Below, in pieces: positions 1 through 9,131 of a stretch of 64,000 bases of DNA. The notes below the pieces were generated by a model. The model was not told where the DNA came from. It saw only the letters and a program-made list of their open reading frames with translations, and ran no database searches. A program made the translations under genes and the position numbers. How positions within the stretch are numbered: position 1 is the stretch's first letter; every line of letters begins with the position of its first letter. The stretch lies in NCBI GenBank assembly GCA_947494995.1, contig CANLWY010000003.1:1-64000 (forward strand). Reading direction: 5' to 3'. The DNA comes from an uncultured Campylobacterales bacterium (GTDB lineage: Bacteria; Campylobacterota; Campylobacteria; Campylobacterales; Arcobacteraceae).

Positions 1-95
1 TCTAGGTGGTCTGTTTGTCTCTCTAATTCATTCTCTATGATATCAAATATCTCTTTATCTGCACTCTCTAAGTTTGCCTTGCTTATGTAGCTCAT
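1..95 (-). CDS. glyA: Serine hydroxymethyltransferase, N-terminal fragment (runs off window)
   Basis: Only the first 31 codons are inside the window. The reverse strand reads MSYISKANLESADKEIFD and continues, which matches the usual N-terminus of the PLP enzyme that interconverts serine and glycine and supplies one-carbon units. The ATG at 93-95 is preceded by AGGAG six bases upstream, a good ribosome binding site. It lies 19 bases downstream of lysS in the same direction, so it is probably the third gene of a cvpA-lysS-glyA transcript; lysS-glyA adjacency is known from Campylobacter. The catalytic lysine lies outside the window, so the call rests on the N-terminus and the context. Confidence 0.82.
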   Translation of the reverse strand, partial: MSYISKANLESADKEIFDIIENELERQTDHL

Positions 96-114
96 TGTTT
101 CTCCTAAGTTTTAC

Positions 115-1641
115 TTATTTTTCTTCGTCTTCATCTTCATGAAGGTTTATTTCATTTTTAATTGGTTTCATTGCTGGGAATAATAATACATCTCTAATAG
201 AGTGTTGGTTAGTTAGCATCATTACAAGTCTATCTATACCAATTCCTTGACCAGCAGTTGGTGCCATACCATATGATAAGGCATTTACAAAGTCTTCATC
301 CATCTCGTGAGCTTCATCATCTCCTCCAGACTCTTTTGCTTCCATTTGACCTTCAAATCTTTCAAGTTGATCAAGTGGATCATTAAGTTCTGAGAATGCA
401 TTTGCAATCTCTTTACCTGCTATAAATAGCTCAAATCTATCTGTTAAGTGTGGTTTCTCATCACTTCTTCTAGCAAGTGGAGAGATTTCAACTGGGTACT
501 CTGTAATAAATGTTGGATTAATTAGTTTATCTTCAACATACTCGTCAAATAATTCACCTTGAAGTTGACCTAAGTTCATTTTTTCATTTACATCAATATT
601 ATTAGCTTTTAAATATGCAATAATTTTATCTTTATCTTCTGTTACATCTGCTGGAACACCTCCAATAGTTGTAAGAGATTCAATTAATGGAATTTCAGAA
701 AACTTAGTAAAATCAATTTCTAAATCCCCATAAGGTAAAGTTGTTGGTAATTCTAAATGTTCAAATAGGTATTCAAAATACTCTTTAGTAAGCTCAATTA
801 AATCTTTATATGTTTTATATGCCCAATAGAACTCAATAGAAGTAAACTCAGGGTTATGCGTAGCATCCATACCTTCATTTCTAAAGCATCTATTTATTTC
901 AAATACAGCTTCAAATCCACCAACAATACATCTTTTTAAGTATAACTCAGGTGCAATTCTTAAGTATCTATCAATACTTAAAGCATTGTGGTGAGTAACA
1001 AATGGTTTTGCATTTGCTCCACCTGCAATAGGGTGCATCATTGGAGTCTCAACTTCTAAAAAACCTTTGTTTTCAAAAAATCTTCTAGTTAAAGAGATTA
1101 CTTTTGATCTAATATGAAAAGTTTTTCTAACTTCAGAATTCATAATTAGGTCTAAGTATCTTTGTCTATATCTTAGCTCTTTATCAGTAATTCCATGGAA
1201 TTTTTCAGGTAGTGGAGAAATTGCTTTTGTTAATACTTTTAATCCATCAACGTGAAGTGACAATTCACCTTTTCCTGTAATAAAAGGATATCCACTTACT
1301 TCAATAATATCACCAACTTCAATTGTTTTTTTGAAAGTTTCATTATAAAAACCTTCTGGTAAATTATCTCTTGCTACATAAATTTGTAGGATACCACTTT
1401 CATCTTCTATCTTAAGAAAAGATGCTTTTCCCATAAGTCTAAAAAATTTAATTCTTCCTGCAACTGTATAATTTCTATTTTCATCTCTTTTCTCTTCTGT
1501 TTGGAAAAGATCACTATTTACATTTAGGTATTTTGAAATTGTTGTATTTCTTGCACTATCATTTGAATAAGGATTTATTCCTTTTTCTCTTAATAGATTT
1601 GCTTTATCTATTCTTTGCTGTATATATTTGTTCTCAAACAA
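115..1641 (-). CDS. lysS: Lysyl-tRNA synthetase, class II
   Basis: Charges tRNA-Lys in the cytoplasm. The 508-residue length is typical. An N-terminal OB-fold anticodon-binding domain (about residues 55-150, with [19 protein letters not shown]) is followed by the class II catalytic core. Motif 2 is seen as [20 protein letters not shown] and motif 3 near the C-terminus as [12 protein letters not shown]. The C-terminus is an acidic tail. It starts only two bases after the cvpA stop codon, so the two are translationally close and almost surely cotranscribed. In Campylobacter jejuni the fur gene sits between these two; here there is no room for it. Confidence 0.97.
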   Translation of the reverse strand: MFENKYIQQRIDKANLLREKGINPYSNDSARNTTISKYLNVNSDLFQTEEKRDENRNYTVAGRIKFFRLMGKASFLKIEDESGILQIYVARDNLPEGFYNETFKKTIEVGDIIEVSGYPFITGKGELSLHVDGLKVLTKAISPLPEKFHGITDKELRYRQRYLDLIMNSEVRKTFHIRSKVISLTRRFFENKGFLEVETPMMHPIAGGANAKPFVTHHNALSIDRYLRIAPELYLKRCIVGGFEAVFEINRCFRNEGMDATHNPEFTSIEFYWAYKTYKDLIELTKEYFEYLFEHLELPTTLPYGDLEIDFTKFSEIPLIESLTTIGGVPADVTEDKDKIIAYLKANNIDVNEKMNLGQLQGELFDEYVEDKLINPTFITEYPVEISPLARRSDEKPHLTDRFELFIAGKEIANAFSELNDPLDQLERFEGQMEAKESGGDDEAHEMDEDFVNALSYGMAPTAGQGIGIDRLVMMLTNQHSIRDVLLFPAMKPIKNEINLHEDEDEEK

Positions 1642-1643
1642 TA

Positions 1644-2447
1644 TTAATTTCCTTTATTAATTTCTTCTGTCATTTTAGAAGCTTCATCTTTAATAGCTTC
1701 TTCTGTTTTTTCTAATTCTTCTTGTGTTAAGTTTGAAGTCTCTTTTATAGAGTCTGCTATTTCTTCAACTTTTTCATTTACTGCTTTTTTCACTGTATCT
1801 ACTACAATTGTTCCTGATTGTACTGTAGTTTGTTTTATCTCTTTTACTGTATCAGATACTTCTTTTGAGAAACTCTTCTTTTCTATTAAGTCAGGATCTT
1901 CTTCAATAACATCTTCTTTTTTAGTAGGTGCAACTTTCTCTTCAACTTTTTTTGCTAATTCAATAAAATCAATCTTTGCAATATTTGAACCTATATCAAG
2001 TAGTATTGGAAAAGTTACTGCTCCTCCTACATGTTTAGTTAATAAACTTTTAAATGAATTTACTTGAAAAAGAAGGAAAATAGTAATAGAGAAAATTAAA
2101 AATATTTTTGCTGTACCAAAAATAAATCCCATAATTCTATCAAATATACCAAGTCCACTTGCAGAGAATATTTTACTAATAATAATCCCAATTACATAAA
2201 GTACTGCCCAAAAAGCTACAAGTCCAATAATAAGACCAACTATATTTATTGTTGCTTGGTTTTCTAAAGCTAGAATTGGAGCAATCTCTTTTCCTATTTC
2301 AGGAGCAAGTCTTGTACCAACAAAGATACCTCCCACTATACCAGCAAGTGCAAAAACTTCTTTTATGAAGCCTCTTAAAATCCCTTTTAACCCAAGTAAG
2401 ACACTTAAACTTACGATTACAATGTCAAAAATATGTAAATTTTGCAT
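1644..2447 (-). CDS. CvpA family inner-membrane protein
   Basis: A 267-residue protein whose first 160 residues carry about four hydrophobic helices, with the CvpA-type opening ([19 protein letters not shown]) and the GxLRGF segment ([16 protein letters not shown]). The family was named for colicin V production, but its real role is unsettled (cell envelope or stress). The last 100 residues are highly charged, rich in Glu and Lys and probably helical, an extension longer than the family core. It is the first gene of the operon with lysS and glyA. ATG is preceded by AAAGG (reverse strand). Confidence 0.85.
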   Translation of the reverse strand: MQNLHIFDIVIVSLSVLLGLKGILRGFIKEVFALAGIVGGIFVGTRLAPEIGKEIAPILALENQATINIVGLIIGLVAFWAVLYVIGIIISKIFSASGLGIFDRIMGFIFGTAKIFLIFSITIFLLFQVNSFKSLLTKHVGGAVTFPILLDIGSNIAKIDFIELAKKVEEKVAPTKKEDVIEEDPDLIEKKSFSKEVSDTVKEIKQTTVQSGTIVVDTVKKAVNEKVEEIADSIKETSNLTQEELEKTEEAIKDEASKMTEEINKGN

Positions 2448-2473
2448 ATAAATCCTTTATATAATATGGCGCA

Positions 2474-2479
2474 ATTATA
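2474..2479 (-). promoter_or_regulatory. -10 element of the cvpA-lysS-glyA operon
   Basis: The reverse strand reads TATAAT followed at once by TGCGCC, 27 bases upstream of the cvpA ATG. There is no convincing -35 hexamer, only an A/T-rich stretch, which is common in Campylobacterota sigma-70 promoters. The GC-rich discriminator in otherwise AT-rich DNA recurs at several growth-related promoters in this window. Confidence 0.6.
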
Positions 2480-2502
2480 TCGAAGGTTTTCAAAATTAAA
2501 GT

Positions 2503-4716
2503 TTAATGGCTATTTTTATTATCTTTTTGTTGATTTAATTTAATTATAAAGTTAATTCCATTATGTTTTTCATTCTCAAATTCAAAAGAACAATTTTTTA
2601 CTTTTAGTGAACAATTCATGTGTTTTGTTAGTATTTCTTGTGTCATATAAAGTCCTATTCCTGTACCTAAACTTTGATGTTTTGTAGTAAAATAAGGTTC
2701 AAATATTTTGTGAATAATTTTTTCATCAATACCTAATGCACTATCTTTTATAGATAGTGAATCTTCTTCATAGTTAATTATTATTAATCTTTTTGTTTTT
2801 ACATTTTTAGAATTAAAAGCATCAATTGAATTATTAAGTATATTTAGAATTGATTGTTGAAATTCATTTTTAAATCCAAAAAATTCTAACTTATCATTTA
2901 TATTAATAATAACTTTAATATTGTCATGTTTTAACTTATCTTTTAATAGAGCTAAGTTCTCTGAAATTGAATCTTTTATTGAAAATAGTTGTTTATCTTT
3001 ATCTTGTTTGAAAAAGTTTTTAAAGTCTTCAATTGTTTGAGATAAATATTGAGAGTTATTTAATATAAATTCACAAGAATCTGCTATTTCTTCTTGAGTT
3101 AAAACATTTAATTCTCTTCGAAGTTGCATACCACTTGCTGCTGTTGATATAGAACTTAAAGGTTGTCTCCACTGGTGTGCAATATTACTTAACATTTCTC
3201 CCATTGCTGCCATTTTATTTTGTTGGAAAAGTAGTCTATCTTTTTCTTTACTTTTAGATATTTCAAGTAAGACTTTTTCTTCAAGAGATTCATTTAGTTG
3301 TTTTAGTTCTTTTGTCTTTGTGTCAACTAAGAGTTCAAGATTGTCATTTAAAGATTTTAATTTTTCATTTTGTTCCATTTCATGACTAATATCTGTAAGT
3401 GTAACAATTATATACGGGTCATTTTCTCCAGCAAACTGTGTTAAAGTTACATTAAGTACAAAATGATGAAGTATATTGTTTTTTTCTATTGCTGCTTTAA
3501 ATTTTTTATTTGGATTATCTAGAATATATTCAGCCCAGTTCCTTCCATCATAATCTATATTTGTTACATAATCACTATCATTTATATCTTTAAAAGTTTC
3601 ACATACACAAGCATAATCTTTTTTAAACTCTTTCAAAGATGAATATATGTCAAAAAATTCAAGTAATTGTCGATTTGCATTTTTTAAATTTCTCCCATCA
3701 GTAATTAAAATTATATTTTTTTGAGAATCAAGAATTGTTTGATTCTTTTTTTCTTGAAGTTTTATTTTTTTTAAATAAAAAAAGTAGTTTATTGCAGTAA
3801 ATAAAATAGCAAAAATAATAATTGAAAAAAAGACATAAAATAAAGAGTTCTTTTTAAATATTTTTATACTACTTATATCAATATCTTTTATTTTTTTTGC
3901 TAAAAACACATATCCTATGGTTTTTTTATCTAATTCAATTATTTCATATGTTGTCAATAGATTTTCATTAATTACAGTATAATTTTTTGTTTTAAGTAGT
4001 TCTTCCAAACCTTCTTTTTCAATTAGTTCAATAAGATAATCTTTAGCATTTAAATTTGCAATATAATAGTCTCCTAGAAATTTTTTTGTAAATGGATATT
4101 TGATTTTATTTTTGTATTTTTTATGTGCAAAGATTACAGAATCAACCCTATCAAGCTCTAAAATTCTTGAAATAGAGTTAAAGTGAGTTATAACTTCAAA
4201 GATACCAAGTAGTTCTCCTTTATGAAAAATAGGAACCATTGATTTAAATGTCATGTCATATCTTCCAACACTAATAGAGGTTTGTACTTGTTTTTCTTTT
4301 AGGATATTTACAACATCTGGTCTAAAAGTTAATGAATCTTTGCTATCTTTAGTCCAACTTCTATAAAAACTTTTCCCTTCTTTGTCTAATATTTGAAACC
4401 AGACATTTTTAAATTCTGTTTTTTTTCTAAGTTCTAAAGAGAAAGTTTGAAGGTTTATATTTGAGTTGTTGTTTGAGAGTAGTGCTTTTTTAAGATTGGT
4501 ATCTTTTGCTGCTAGAATTGCTACTGCTAAAGTTGCATTTTTTTTATCTTTTATTAAAGTAGAAAGATTTTTTTTCATATGAGTTGTTATTGTTTGATAT
4601 TTTTGTCTAAGTTGGGATTTTTCTTCTTTTTTTATGTAGTGGTTGGAAATATTATATATTATAGATGATATAAGAACAAATAATAATGTTTTTATAGTGA
4701 AGTTTTTAATGCTCAT
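2503..4716 (-). CDS. Membrane sensor histidine kinase with periplasmic Cache-like domain and PAS region
   Basis: A 737-residue orphan kinase. Transmembrane helix 1 is at about residues 8-26 and helix 2 at about 291-313, enclosing a 260-residue extracytoplasmic sensor that looks like a double Cache domain (VWFQILDKEGKSFYRS, then a GIFEVITHFN segment). A PAS-like region (about 325-445) and a coiled coil (about 445-505) lead to the phosphoacceptor H-box AHQWRQPL with His514, of the HisKA type common in Campylobacterota. The ATPase domain has an N-box (LNILNNSIDAF) and a GTGIGLYMTQ G2 box; the G1 box reads DSALGI instead of the usual DxGxG. No response regulator is adjacent, so signal and partner are unknown. 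It is divergent from ispG. Confidence 0.9.
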   Translation of the reverse strand: MSIKNFTIKTLLFVLISSIIYNISNHYIKKEEKSQLRQKYQTITTHMKKNLSTLIKDKKNATLAVAILAAKDTNLKKALLSNNNSNINLQTFSLELRKKTEFKNVWFQILDKEGKSFYRSWTKDSKDSLTFRPDVVNILKEKQVQTSISVGRYDMTFKSMVPIFHKGELLGIFEVITHFNSISRILELDRVDSVIFAHKKYKNKIKYPFTKKFLGDYYIANLNAKDYLIELIEKEGLEELLKTKNYTVINENLLTTYEIIELDKKTIGYVFLAKKIKDIDISSIKIFKKNSLFYVFFSIIIFAILFTAINYFFYLKKIKLQEKKNQTILDSQKNIILITDGRNLKNANRQLLEFFDIYSSLKEFKKDYACVCETFKDINDSDYVTNIDYDGRNWAEYILDNPNKKFKAAIEKNNILHHFVLNVTLTQFAGENDPYIIVTLTDISHEMEQNEKLKSLNDNLELLVDTKTKELKQLNESLEEKVLLEISKSKEKDRLLFQQNKMAAMGEMLSNIAHQWRQPLSSISTAASGMQLRRELNVLTQEEIADSCEFILNNSQYLSQTIEDFKNFFKQDKDKQLFSIKDSISENLALLKDKLKHDNIKVIININDKLEFFGFKNEFQQSILNILNNSIDAFNSKNVKTKRLIIINYEEDSLSIKDSALGIDEKIIHKIFEPYFTTKHQSLGTGIGLYMTQEILTKHMNCSLKVKNCSFEFENEKHNGINFIIKLNQQKDNKNSH

Positions 4717-4856
4717 ACTATTCCCTCGTACTTGAGATAGTAAAATTATAAGATAATTTTATTTACTTTTACATAAAAATAGAAAATTATTTTTAAAAAA
4801 AGTAAAGTGTAAAAAATTAATTAATTTTTTTTTACTCTTTATTAAACTTTTTTGGA

Positions 4857-4862
4857 TAAAAT
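4857..4862 (+). promoter_or_regulatory. -10 element of ispG, almost abutting the start codon
   Basis: GGATAAAATTCGCAG precedes the ATG at 4872. Taking TAAAAT (4857-4862) as the -10 element puts the transcription start about 4869-4871, leaving a leader of three bases or fewer. No Shine-Dalgarno sequence is seen, which suggests a leaderless mRNA. Confidence 0.5.
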
Positions 4863-4871
4863 TCGCAGATT

Positions 4872-5939
4872 ATGAATAATGTAAAAAGATACCCAACTAA
4901 AAAAATATATGTAGGTGATGTTGCAATTGGTGGAGATGCTCCAATTTCAGTCCAATCTATGACTTATAGCAAAACTTCTGATGTAAAGGCAACAGTTGAA
5001 CAAATAAAGGCTTTACATTTTGCTGGAGCTGATATTGTAAGAGTTGCTGTACCAGATATGGCAGCAGCAAATGCATTAAAAGAGATAAAAGCACAAACTT
5101 CTTTACCCTTAGTTGCTGATATTCACTTTAACCACAAACTTGCTTTAATCGCAGCAGAGTCTGTAGATTGTATCAGATTAAATCCTGGAAATATTGGAAA
5201 TAAACAAAGAGTGGCGGAAGTTGTAAAAGCTTGCAAAGAGAGAAATTTACCGATTAGAATTGGAGTAAATTGTGGTTCTTTAGAAAAAGAGTTTGAGAAT
5301 AAATATGGACAAACTCCTAAAGGAATGGTTGAAAGTGCTGATTATAATATTAAATATCTAGAAGATTTAGGTTTTGAAGATATTAAAATTTCTCTAAAAG
5401 CTTCTGACGTTCAAAGAACAGTTGAAGCCTATAGAATGTTAAGACCAATGAATAATTATCCTTTTCATTTAGGTGTTACTGAAGCAGGAACACTTTTTCA
5501 TTCTACTATAAAATCTTCAATAGCACTTGGAAGTCTGTTGCTTGATGGTATCGGAGATACTATGAGAATTTCAATTACAGGTGAGCTTGAAAAAGAGATT
5601 GAAGTAGGTCGAGCTATTTTAAAAGATGCTGGACTTACAAAAGAAGGTTTAAATATTATCTCTTGTCCCACTTGTGGAAGAATTGAAGCTGATTTAGTAT
5701 CTGCTGTTGCAGAAGTTGAAGAGAAAACAAAACATATTAAAACACCTTTAAATGTATCTGTAATGGGATGTGTTGTAAATGCTTTAGGTGAAGCAAAATC
5801 AGCTGATGTTGCAATTGCATACGGAAAGGGAACAGGGCTTATAATTAAAAAAGGTGAAACAATAGCTAAACTTCCAACAGATAAACTTTTAGATAGATTT
5901 TTGCAAGAAGTAGAAGAAGAAGCTAAAAAAACTGATTAG
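4872..5939 (+). CDS. ispG: 4-hydroxy-3-methylbut-2-en-1-yl diphosphate synthase (IspG/GcpE)
   Basis: Penultimate step of the MEP isoprenoid pathway: reductive ring opening of MEcPP to HMBPP by a [4Fe-4S] enzyme. The 355-residue length matches the one-domain bacterial form. The cluster ligands are visible in SCPTCGR (Cys265, Cys268) and [10 protein letters not shown] (Cys300), with the fourth ligand Glu307. The N-terminal TIM-barrel opening ([17 protein letters not shown]) is canonical and fixes the start at the first ATG. There is no ribosome binding site upstream; see the promoter entry. It is a single gene, followed by dnaB with its own promoter. Confidence 0.97.
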   Translation: MNNVKRYPTKKIYVGDVAIGGDAPISVQSMTYSKTSDVKATVEQIKALHFAGADIVRVAVPDMAAANALKEIKAQTSLPLVADIHFNHKLALIAAESVDCIRLNPGNIGNKQRVAEVVKACKERNLPIRIGVNCGSLEKEFENKYGQTPKGMVESADYNIKYLEDLGFEDIKISLKASDVQRTVEAYRMLRPMNNYPFHLGVTEAGTLFHSTIKSSIALGSLLLDGIGDTMRISITGELEKEIEVGRAILKDAGLTKEGLNIISCPTCGRIEADLVSAVAEVEEKTKHIKTPLNVSVMGCVVNALGEAKSADVAIAYGKGTGLIIKKGETIAKLPTDKLLDRFLQEVEEEAKKTD

Positions 5940-5986
5940 TTCTTTTGAATTAAGTCAGGTTAACTTGAAGATAAATACTATTTAGA

Positions 5987-5992
5987 TATAAT
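5987..5992 (+). promoter_or_regulatory. -10 element of dnaB
   Basis: TATAAT followed by CCTTGCC, 27 bases before the dnaB ATG. A good ribosome binding site (GGAG, about 6011-6014) lies between them. Confidence 0.55.
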
Positions 5993-6019
5993 CCTTGCCT
6001 TAATTAATTTGGAGAATCA

Positions 6020-7459
6020 ATGGATAGTGTATATAGTATAAATATTGAAAGAGCAGTTCTAAGTTCAATACTTTTTAACCCAGAGGAAATAGAAGACGTA
6101 TTAGGTATATTAAAGCCAAAAGACTTTTATCTTCCTGCTCATCAGAAAATTTTTGAGGTAATGGTTAATCTCCACCAAGGTGATATGCCTATAGATGAAG
6201 AGTTTATTAGAAAAAGAATTGATTCAAAAGAAGTTGATGACTCTATCCTTCTTGAAATTCTATCAGCAAACCCAATCACAAATACTATTGCTTATGTACG
6301 TGAAATTAAAGATGGTTCTGTAAAAAGAGAGTTAACTACTCTTGCTACTACTATTAAAAAAGTCTCTTTAGAAGATGAAGTAACAGCCAATGATGCTTTA
6401 GATGTTGTTCAAGGTGAACTATATAAAATCTCAACTGATAGTGCTACTTCTGAATTAAAAGAGATGGAAGATATTACAGGAGATACTCTTTCTTATATTA
6501 AAAAAATGAAAGAGATGGGGAATAAACACTTAATTGGTGAAACAACAGGTTTTTATGATTTAGATAAAAGAACTACAGGTTTCAATGAAGGTGATTTAAT
6601 AATTATTGCAGCAAGACCTGCAATGGGTAAAACAGCTTTGGTTTTAAATATGGCACTAAAAAATGTAGAAGCAGGAAAAGGGGTTATATTCTTTTCTTTA
6701 GAAATGCCTGCTGAGCAACTTATGTTAAGAATGCTAGCTGCAAAAACATCTATACCTTTACAAAATCTTAGAAAAGGTGATATGGACGATAACCAATGGT
6801 CAAATTTAACGGCTGCTTTTGAAGATTTAAATACAAAAAAACTTTTTGTTGATGATGGTGGTTCAGTTAATATTAATCAGTTAAGAGCAAGAGTTAGAAA
6901 ATTAGCTCAAAATGAAGATAATAAAATTTCACTTGTTATTATTGATTATCTTCAACTTATGCAAGGTGTAGGAAATAAAGATAGACACCAAGAAGTTTCT
7001 GATATCTCAAGGGGTCTAAAAATGCTTGCACGGGAGATGAAAATCCCTATTATCGCACTTTCACAGTTAAATAGGGGACTTGAAAATAGACCAGATAAAA
7101 GACCAATGTTATCAGACTTAAGAGAGTCTGGGGCTATTGAACAGGATGCTGATATTATTATGTTTGTATATAGAGATGATGTATATAAAGAGAGAGATGA
7201 AGCAAGAAAAGAGAAAGAAGCAAAAGATAAAGGTGAAGAGTATAAATCTACATTCGTAAATAAACCAGTAGAAGAAGCAGAAGTAATAATTGGTAAACAA
7301 AGAAATGGACCAATTGGAACAGTAAAACTTGATTTTCAGAAACAATTAACTAGATTTATTGATAAAGAGAATGCGAATGATGCTCCAATTGAAGTAGTTT
7401 TTGAATCAATTGCAGATACATCAAAAGAGACTCAAATAGACGTACCAGATATATTATAA
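6020..7459 (+). CDS. dnaB: Replicative DNA helicase DnaB
   Basis: Hexameric 5'-3' helicase of the replisome, loaded at the origin. The N-terminal DnaB domain (about residues 5-105) contains the usual ERAVLSSILFNPEEIEDVL opening, and the RecA-like C-terminal domain carries the Walker A motif ARPAMGKTAL (about residues 198-207) and Walker B LVIIDYLQLM. The arginine-finger region ends in KQRNGPIGTVKL. A Lys/Glu-rich insert of about 30 residues lies before that (about 385-415). The 479-residue length is normal. ATG is six bases after GGAG. It stands alone between ispG and the pilin gene. Confidence 0.97.
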   Translation: MDSVYSINIERAVLSSILFNPEEIEDVLGILKPKDFYLPAHQKIFEVMVNLHQGDMPIDEEFIRKRIDSKEVDDSILLEILSANPITNTIAYVREIKDGSVKRELTTLATTIKKVSLEDEVTANDALDVVQGELYKISTDSATSELKEMEDITGDTLSYIKKMKEMGNKHLIGETTGFYDLDKRTTGFNEGDLIIIAARPAMGKTALVLNMALKNVEAGKGVIFFSLEMPAEQLMLRMLAAKTSIPLQNLRKGDMDDNQWSNLTAAFEDLNTKKLFVDDGGSVNINQLRARVRKLAQNEDNKISLVIIDYLQLMQGVGNKDRHQEVSDISRGLKMLAREMKIPIIALSQLNRGLENRPDKRPMLSDLRESGAIEQDADIIMFVYRDDVYKERDEARKEKEAKDKGEEYKSTFVNKPVEEAEVIIGKQRNGPIGTVKLDFQKQLTRFIDKENANDAPIEVVFESIADTSKETQIDVPDIL

Positions 7460-7541
7460 AATAACTAATAAATTTATTTATTATTATAATTTAAGAAACC
7501 TAATACTATAATTCATAAAATTATTTATAAGGAATAAAATT

Positions 7542-7931
7542 ATGAAAAAAGGTTTCTCTCTTCTAGAGCTTATTTTTGCTATTGTTGTCATTGGTATTAT
7601 TGCATCTTTTGCAATACCAAAATATATGAATACAAGAGATTCTGCTTTAGCTTCAACTATTCAACGAGATATAGTAAACGCTACAACTTCCATACAAAGT
7701 CACTATTTAGTAAATAGAAGGGTTAATAAAATATCTGATGCCATTACCCTAAATGAAAAAAACTGGCTAATAACTGATACGAAAATTACATTTAATGATG
7801 GTTCAAATGCTTGTATAGAGTTGGAAGTTAAAACAGATGTTATTTCAATTACTGTTACTAGTACAGCAGGAGATGTATGTGAGGCTCTAGATGATATTGG
7901 AGTAAAAACACAAGATATTGATTTAATTTAA
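7542..7931 (+). CDS. Type IV pilin-like / pseudopilin protein
   Basis: A 129-residue protein with a class III (prepilin) signal: a short basic leader MKKG, cleavage before Phe5, then FSLLELIFAIVVIGIIASFA, with the conserved Glu five residues into the mature protein. Two cysteines (Cys91, Cys113) could form the C-terminal disulfide loop typical of minor pilins and pseudopilins. It should be processed by a prepilin peptidase and assembled in the inner membrane for type IV pilus or type II secretion-like machinery. No other pilus gene is nearby, so the machine it serves cannot be told. ATG is preceded by AAGGA. Confidence 0.85.
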   Translation: MKKGFSLLELIFAIVVIGIIASFAIPKYMNTRDSALASTIQRDIVNATTSIQSHYLVNRRVNKISDAITLNEKNWLITDTKITFNDGSNACIELEVKTDVISITVTSTAGDVCEALDDIGVKTQDIDLI

Positions 7932-7973
7932 TTTTGCTACAATGCATCTATAAAATAATAGAAGGTTTTATAG

Positions 7974-8498
7974 ATGCAAAAAGCAATTTTCCTAGATAGA
8001 GATGGTGTAATAAATGTTGAGAAAGATTATACCTACAAAATAGAAGAGTTTGAGTTTATTGATGGACTTTTTCCTTCTCTACAGTACTTACAAAAATTGG
8101 GTTACAAACTTTTTATAATTACAAATCAATCAGGCATAGCTAGAGGATATTATAGTATTGATGATTTTAATACTCTTACTTCATGGATGCAAGAAGAGTT
8201 TGCTAAAAACTCTATTGAAATTTCTCAAATTGAATTTTGTCCCCATGGTCCAAATGATGACTGCCTTTGCCGTAAACCAAAGACAGGAATGATAGATAAT
8301 ATTTTAAAAAATCATGAAATTGACTTAACGAAATCATGGTTGATCGGTGATAAAAATGCTGATATCCAGTGTGCCAAAAATGCCAATATAAAGAATTCTA
8401 TTCAAGTTAAATCTGGACATAAATTTGATGAAAAAGCTTCTTTTGCTGATTTTGTATGTGATAGTATTAAAGATATTAAAAATATTATAAATGAGTAA
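7974..8498 (+). CDS. gmhB: D-glycero-D-manno-heptose 1,7-bisphosphate 7-phosphatase
   Basis: HAD-superfamily phosphatase of the ADP-heptose pathway for LPS core. The nucleophile and acid/base aspartates are in FLDRDGVIN (Asp8 and Asp10), the TNQSG motif follows, and the zinc-binding loop typical of GmhB is present as CPHGPNDDCLCRKP. The late HAD motif is IGDKNADIQ. The 174-residue length fits. Its pathway partner hldA lies about 4 kb downstream rather than adjacent. A TACAAT box about 37 bases upstream is a likely -10. A GAAGG ribosome binding site precedes the ATG. Confidence 0.93.
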   Translation: MQKAIFLDRDGVINVEKDYTYKIEEFEFIDGLFPSLQYLQKLGYKLFIITNQSGIARGYYSIDDFNTLTSWMQEEFAKNSIEISQIEFCPHGPNDDCLCRKPKTGMIDNILKNHEIDLTKSWLIGDKNADIQCAKNANIKNSIQVKSGHKFDEKASFADFVCDSIKDIKNIINE

Positions 8499-8518
8499 TT
8501 ATTATGCAATCATAATAA
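8499..8518. repeat. Inverted repeat between gmhB and apt
   Basis: TTATTATG, loop CAAT, CATAATAA: a perfect 8-base stem beginning right after the gmhB stop codon. It could be a weak terminator, but a T tract is lacking. Confidence 0.4.
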
Positions 8519-8577
8519 ATATTTAGCTAAAATATTTAGCCTTATGATAGATGAAATTAAAAAGAAAGAAGAAGTTT

Positions 8578-9120
8578 ATGAGCTTAAGTCAAGCAGATAG
8601 AAAATTAATTGAAAATTCCATTAGAGATATAAAAGATTTCCCAAAAGAAGGAATCGTATTTAAAGATATTACAACACTATTAAATAATAAAGTAGCATAT
8701 CAAACATTGATGAATCATTTAGAAGATAGATACAAATCTTATAATTTAGATTATGTAGCTGGAATTGATTCAAGAGGTTTTATTTTTGGAGCAGCCTTAG
8801 CTGACAGATTGGGTATAGGCTTTGTTCCTGTAAGAAAAAAAGGAAAACTTCCTGCAACAACAGTATGTGAAAAGTATGAATTAGAGTATGGTTATGATGA
8901 AGTTGAAATTCATCTTGATGCATTTCCAAAGAAAAACCCTAGAGTACTTTTAATTGATGATTTATTAGCAACGGGTGGGACAGCAAATGCAGCATCAAAG
9001 CTTATTAAGCATGTTAACGCAGATTTAGTTGAGGTATGTTTTTTACTTAATTTAACATTTTTAAATGGTGCAAAAAAAGTAAAAGAGCATGCACCTATTT
9101 ATTCAATTTTAGAAATTTAA
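8578..9120 (+). CDS. apt: Adenine phosphoribosyltransferase
   Basis: Purine salvage: adenine plus PRPP gives AMP. The PRPP-binding loop is [14 protein letters not shown], preceded by the FKDITTLL and [13 protein letters not shown] segments typical of Apt. I chose the ATG at 8578 ([10 protein letters not shown]) because GAAGAAG sits just upstream; an in-frame ATG at 8551 would add nine basic residues but has no ribosome binding site. This gives 180 residues, the usual size. trpB follows after 11 bases. Confidence 0.95.
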   Translation: MSLSQADRKLIENSIRDIKDFPKEGIVFKDITTLLNNKVAYQTLMNHLEDRYKSYNLDYVAGIDSRGFIFGAALADRLGIGFVPVRKKGKLPATTVCEKYELEYGYDEVEIHLDAFPKKNPRVLLIDDLLATGGTANAASKLIKHVNADLVEVCFLLNLTFLNGAKKVKEHAPIYSILEI

Positions 9121-9131
9121 AAAGAAGAGAA

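Noticed and set aside
8544-8600. 18-codon frame overlapping the apt start
   Set aside because: No ribosome binding site and no sign of being a leader peptide.
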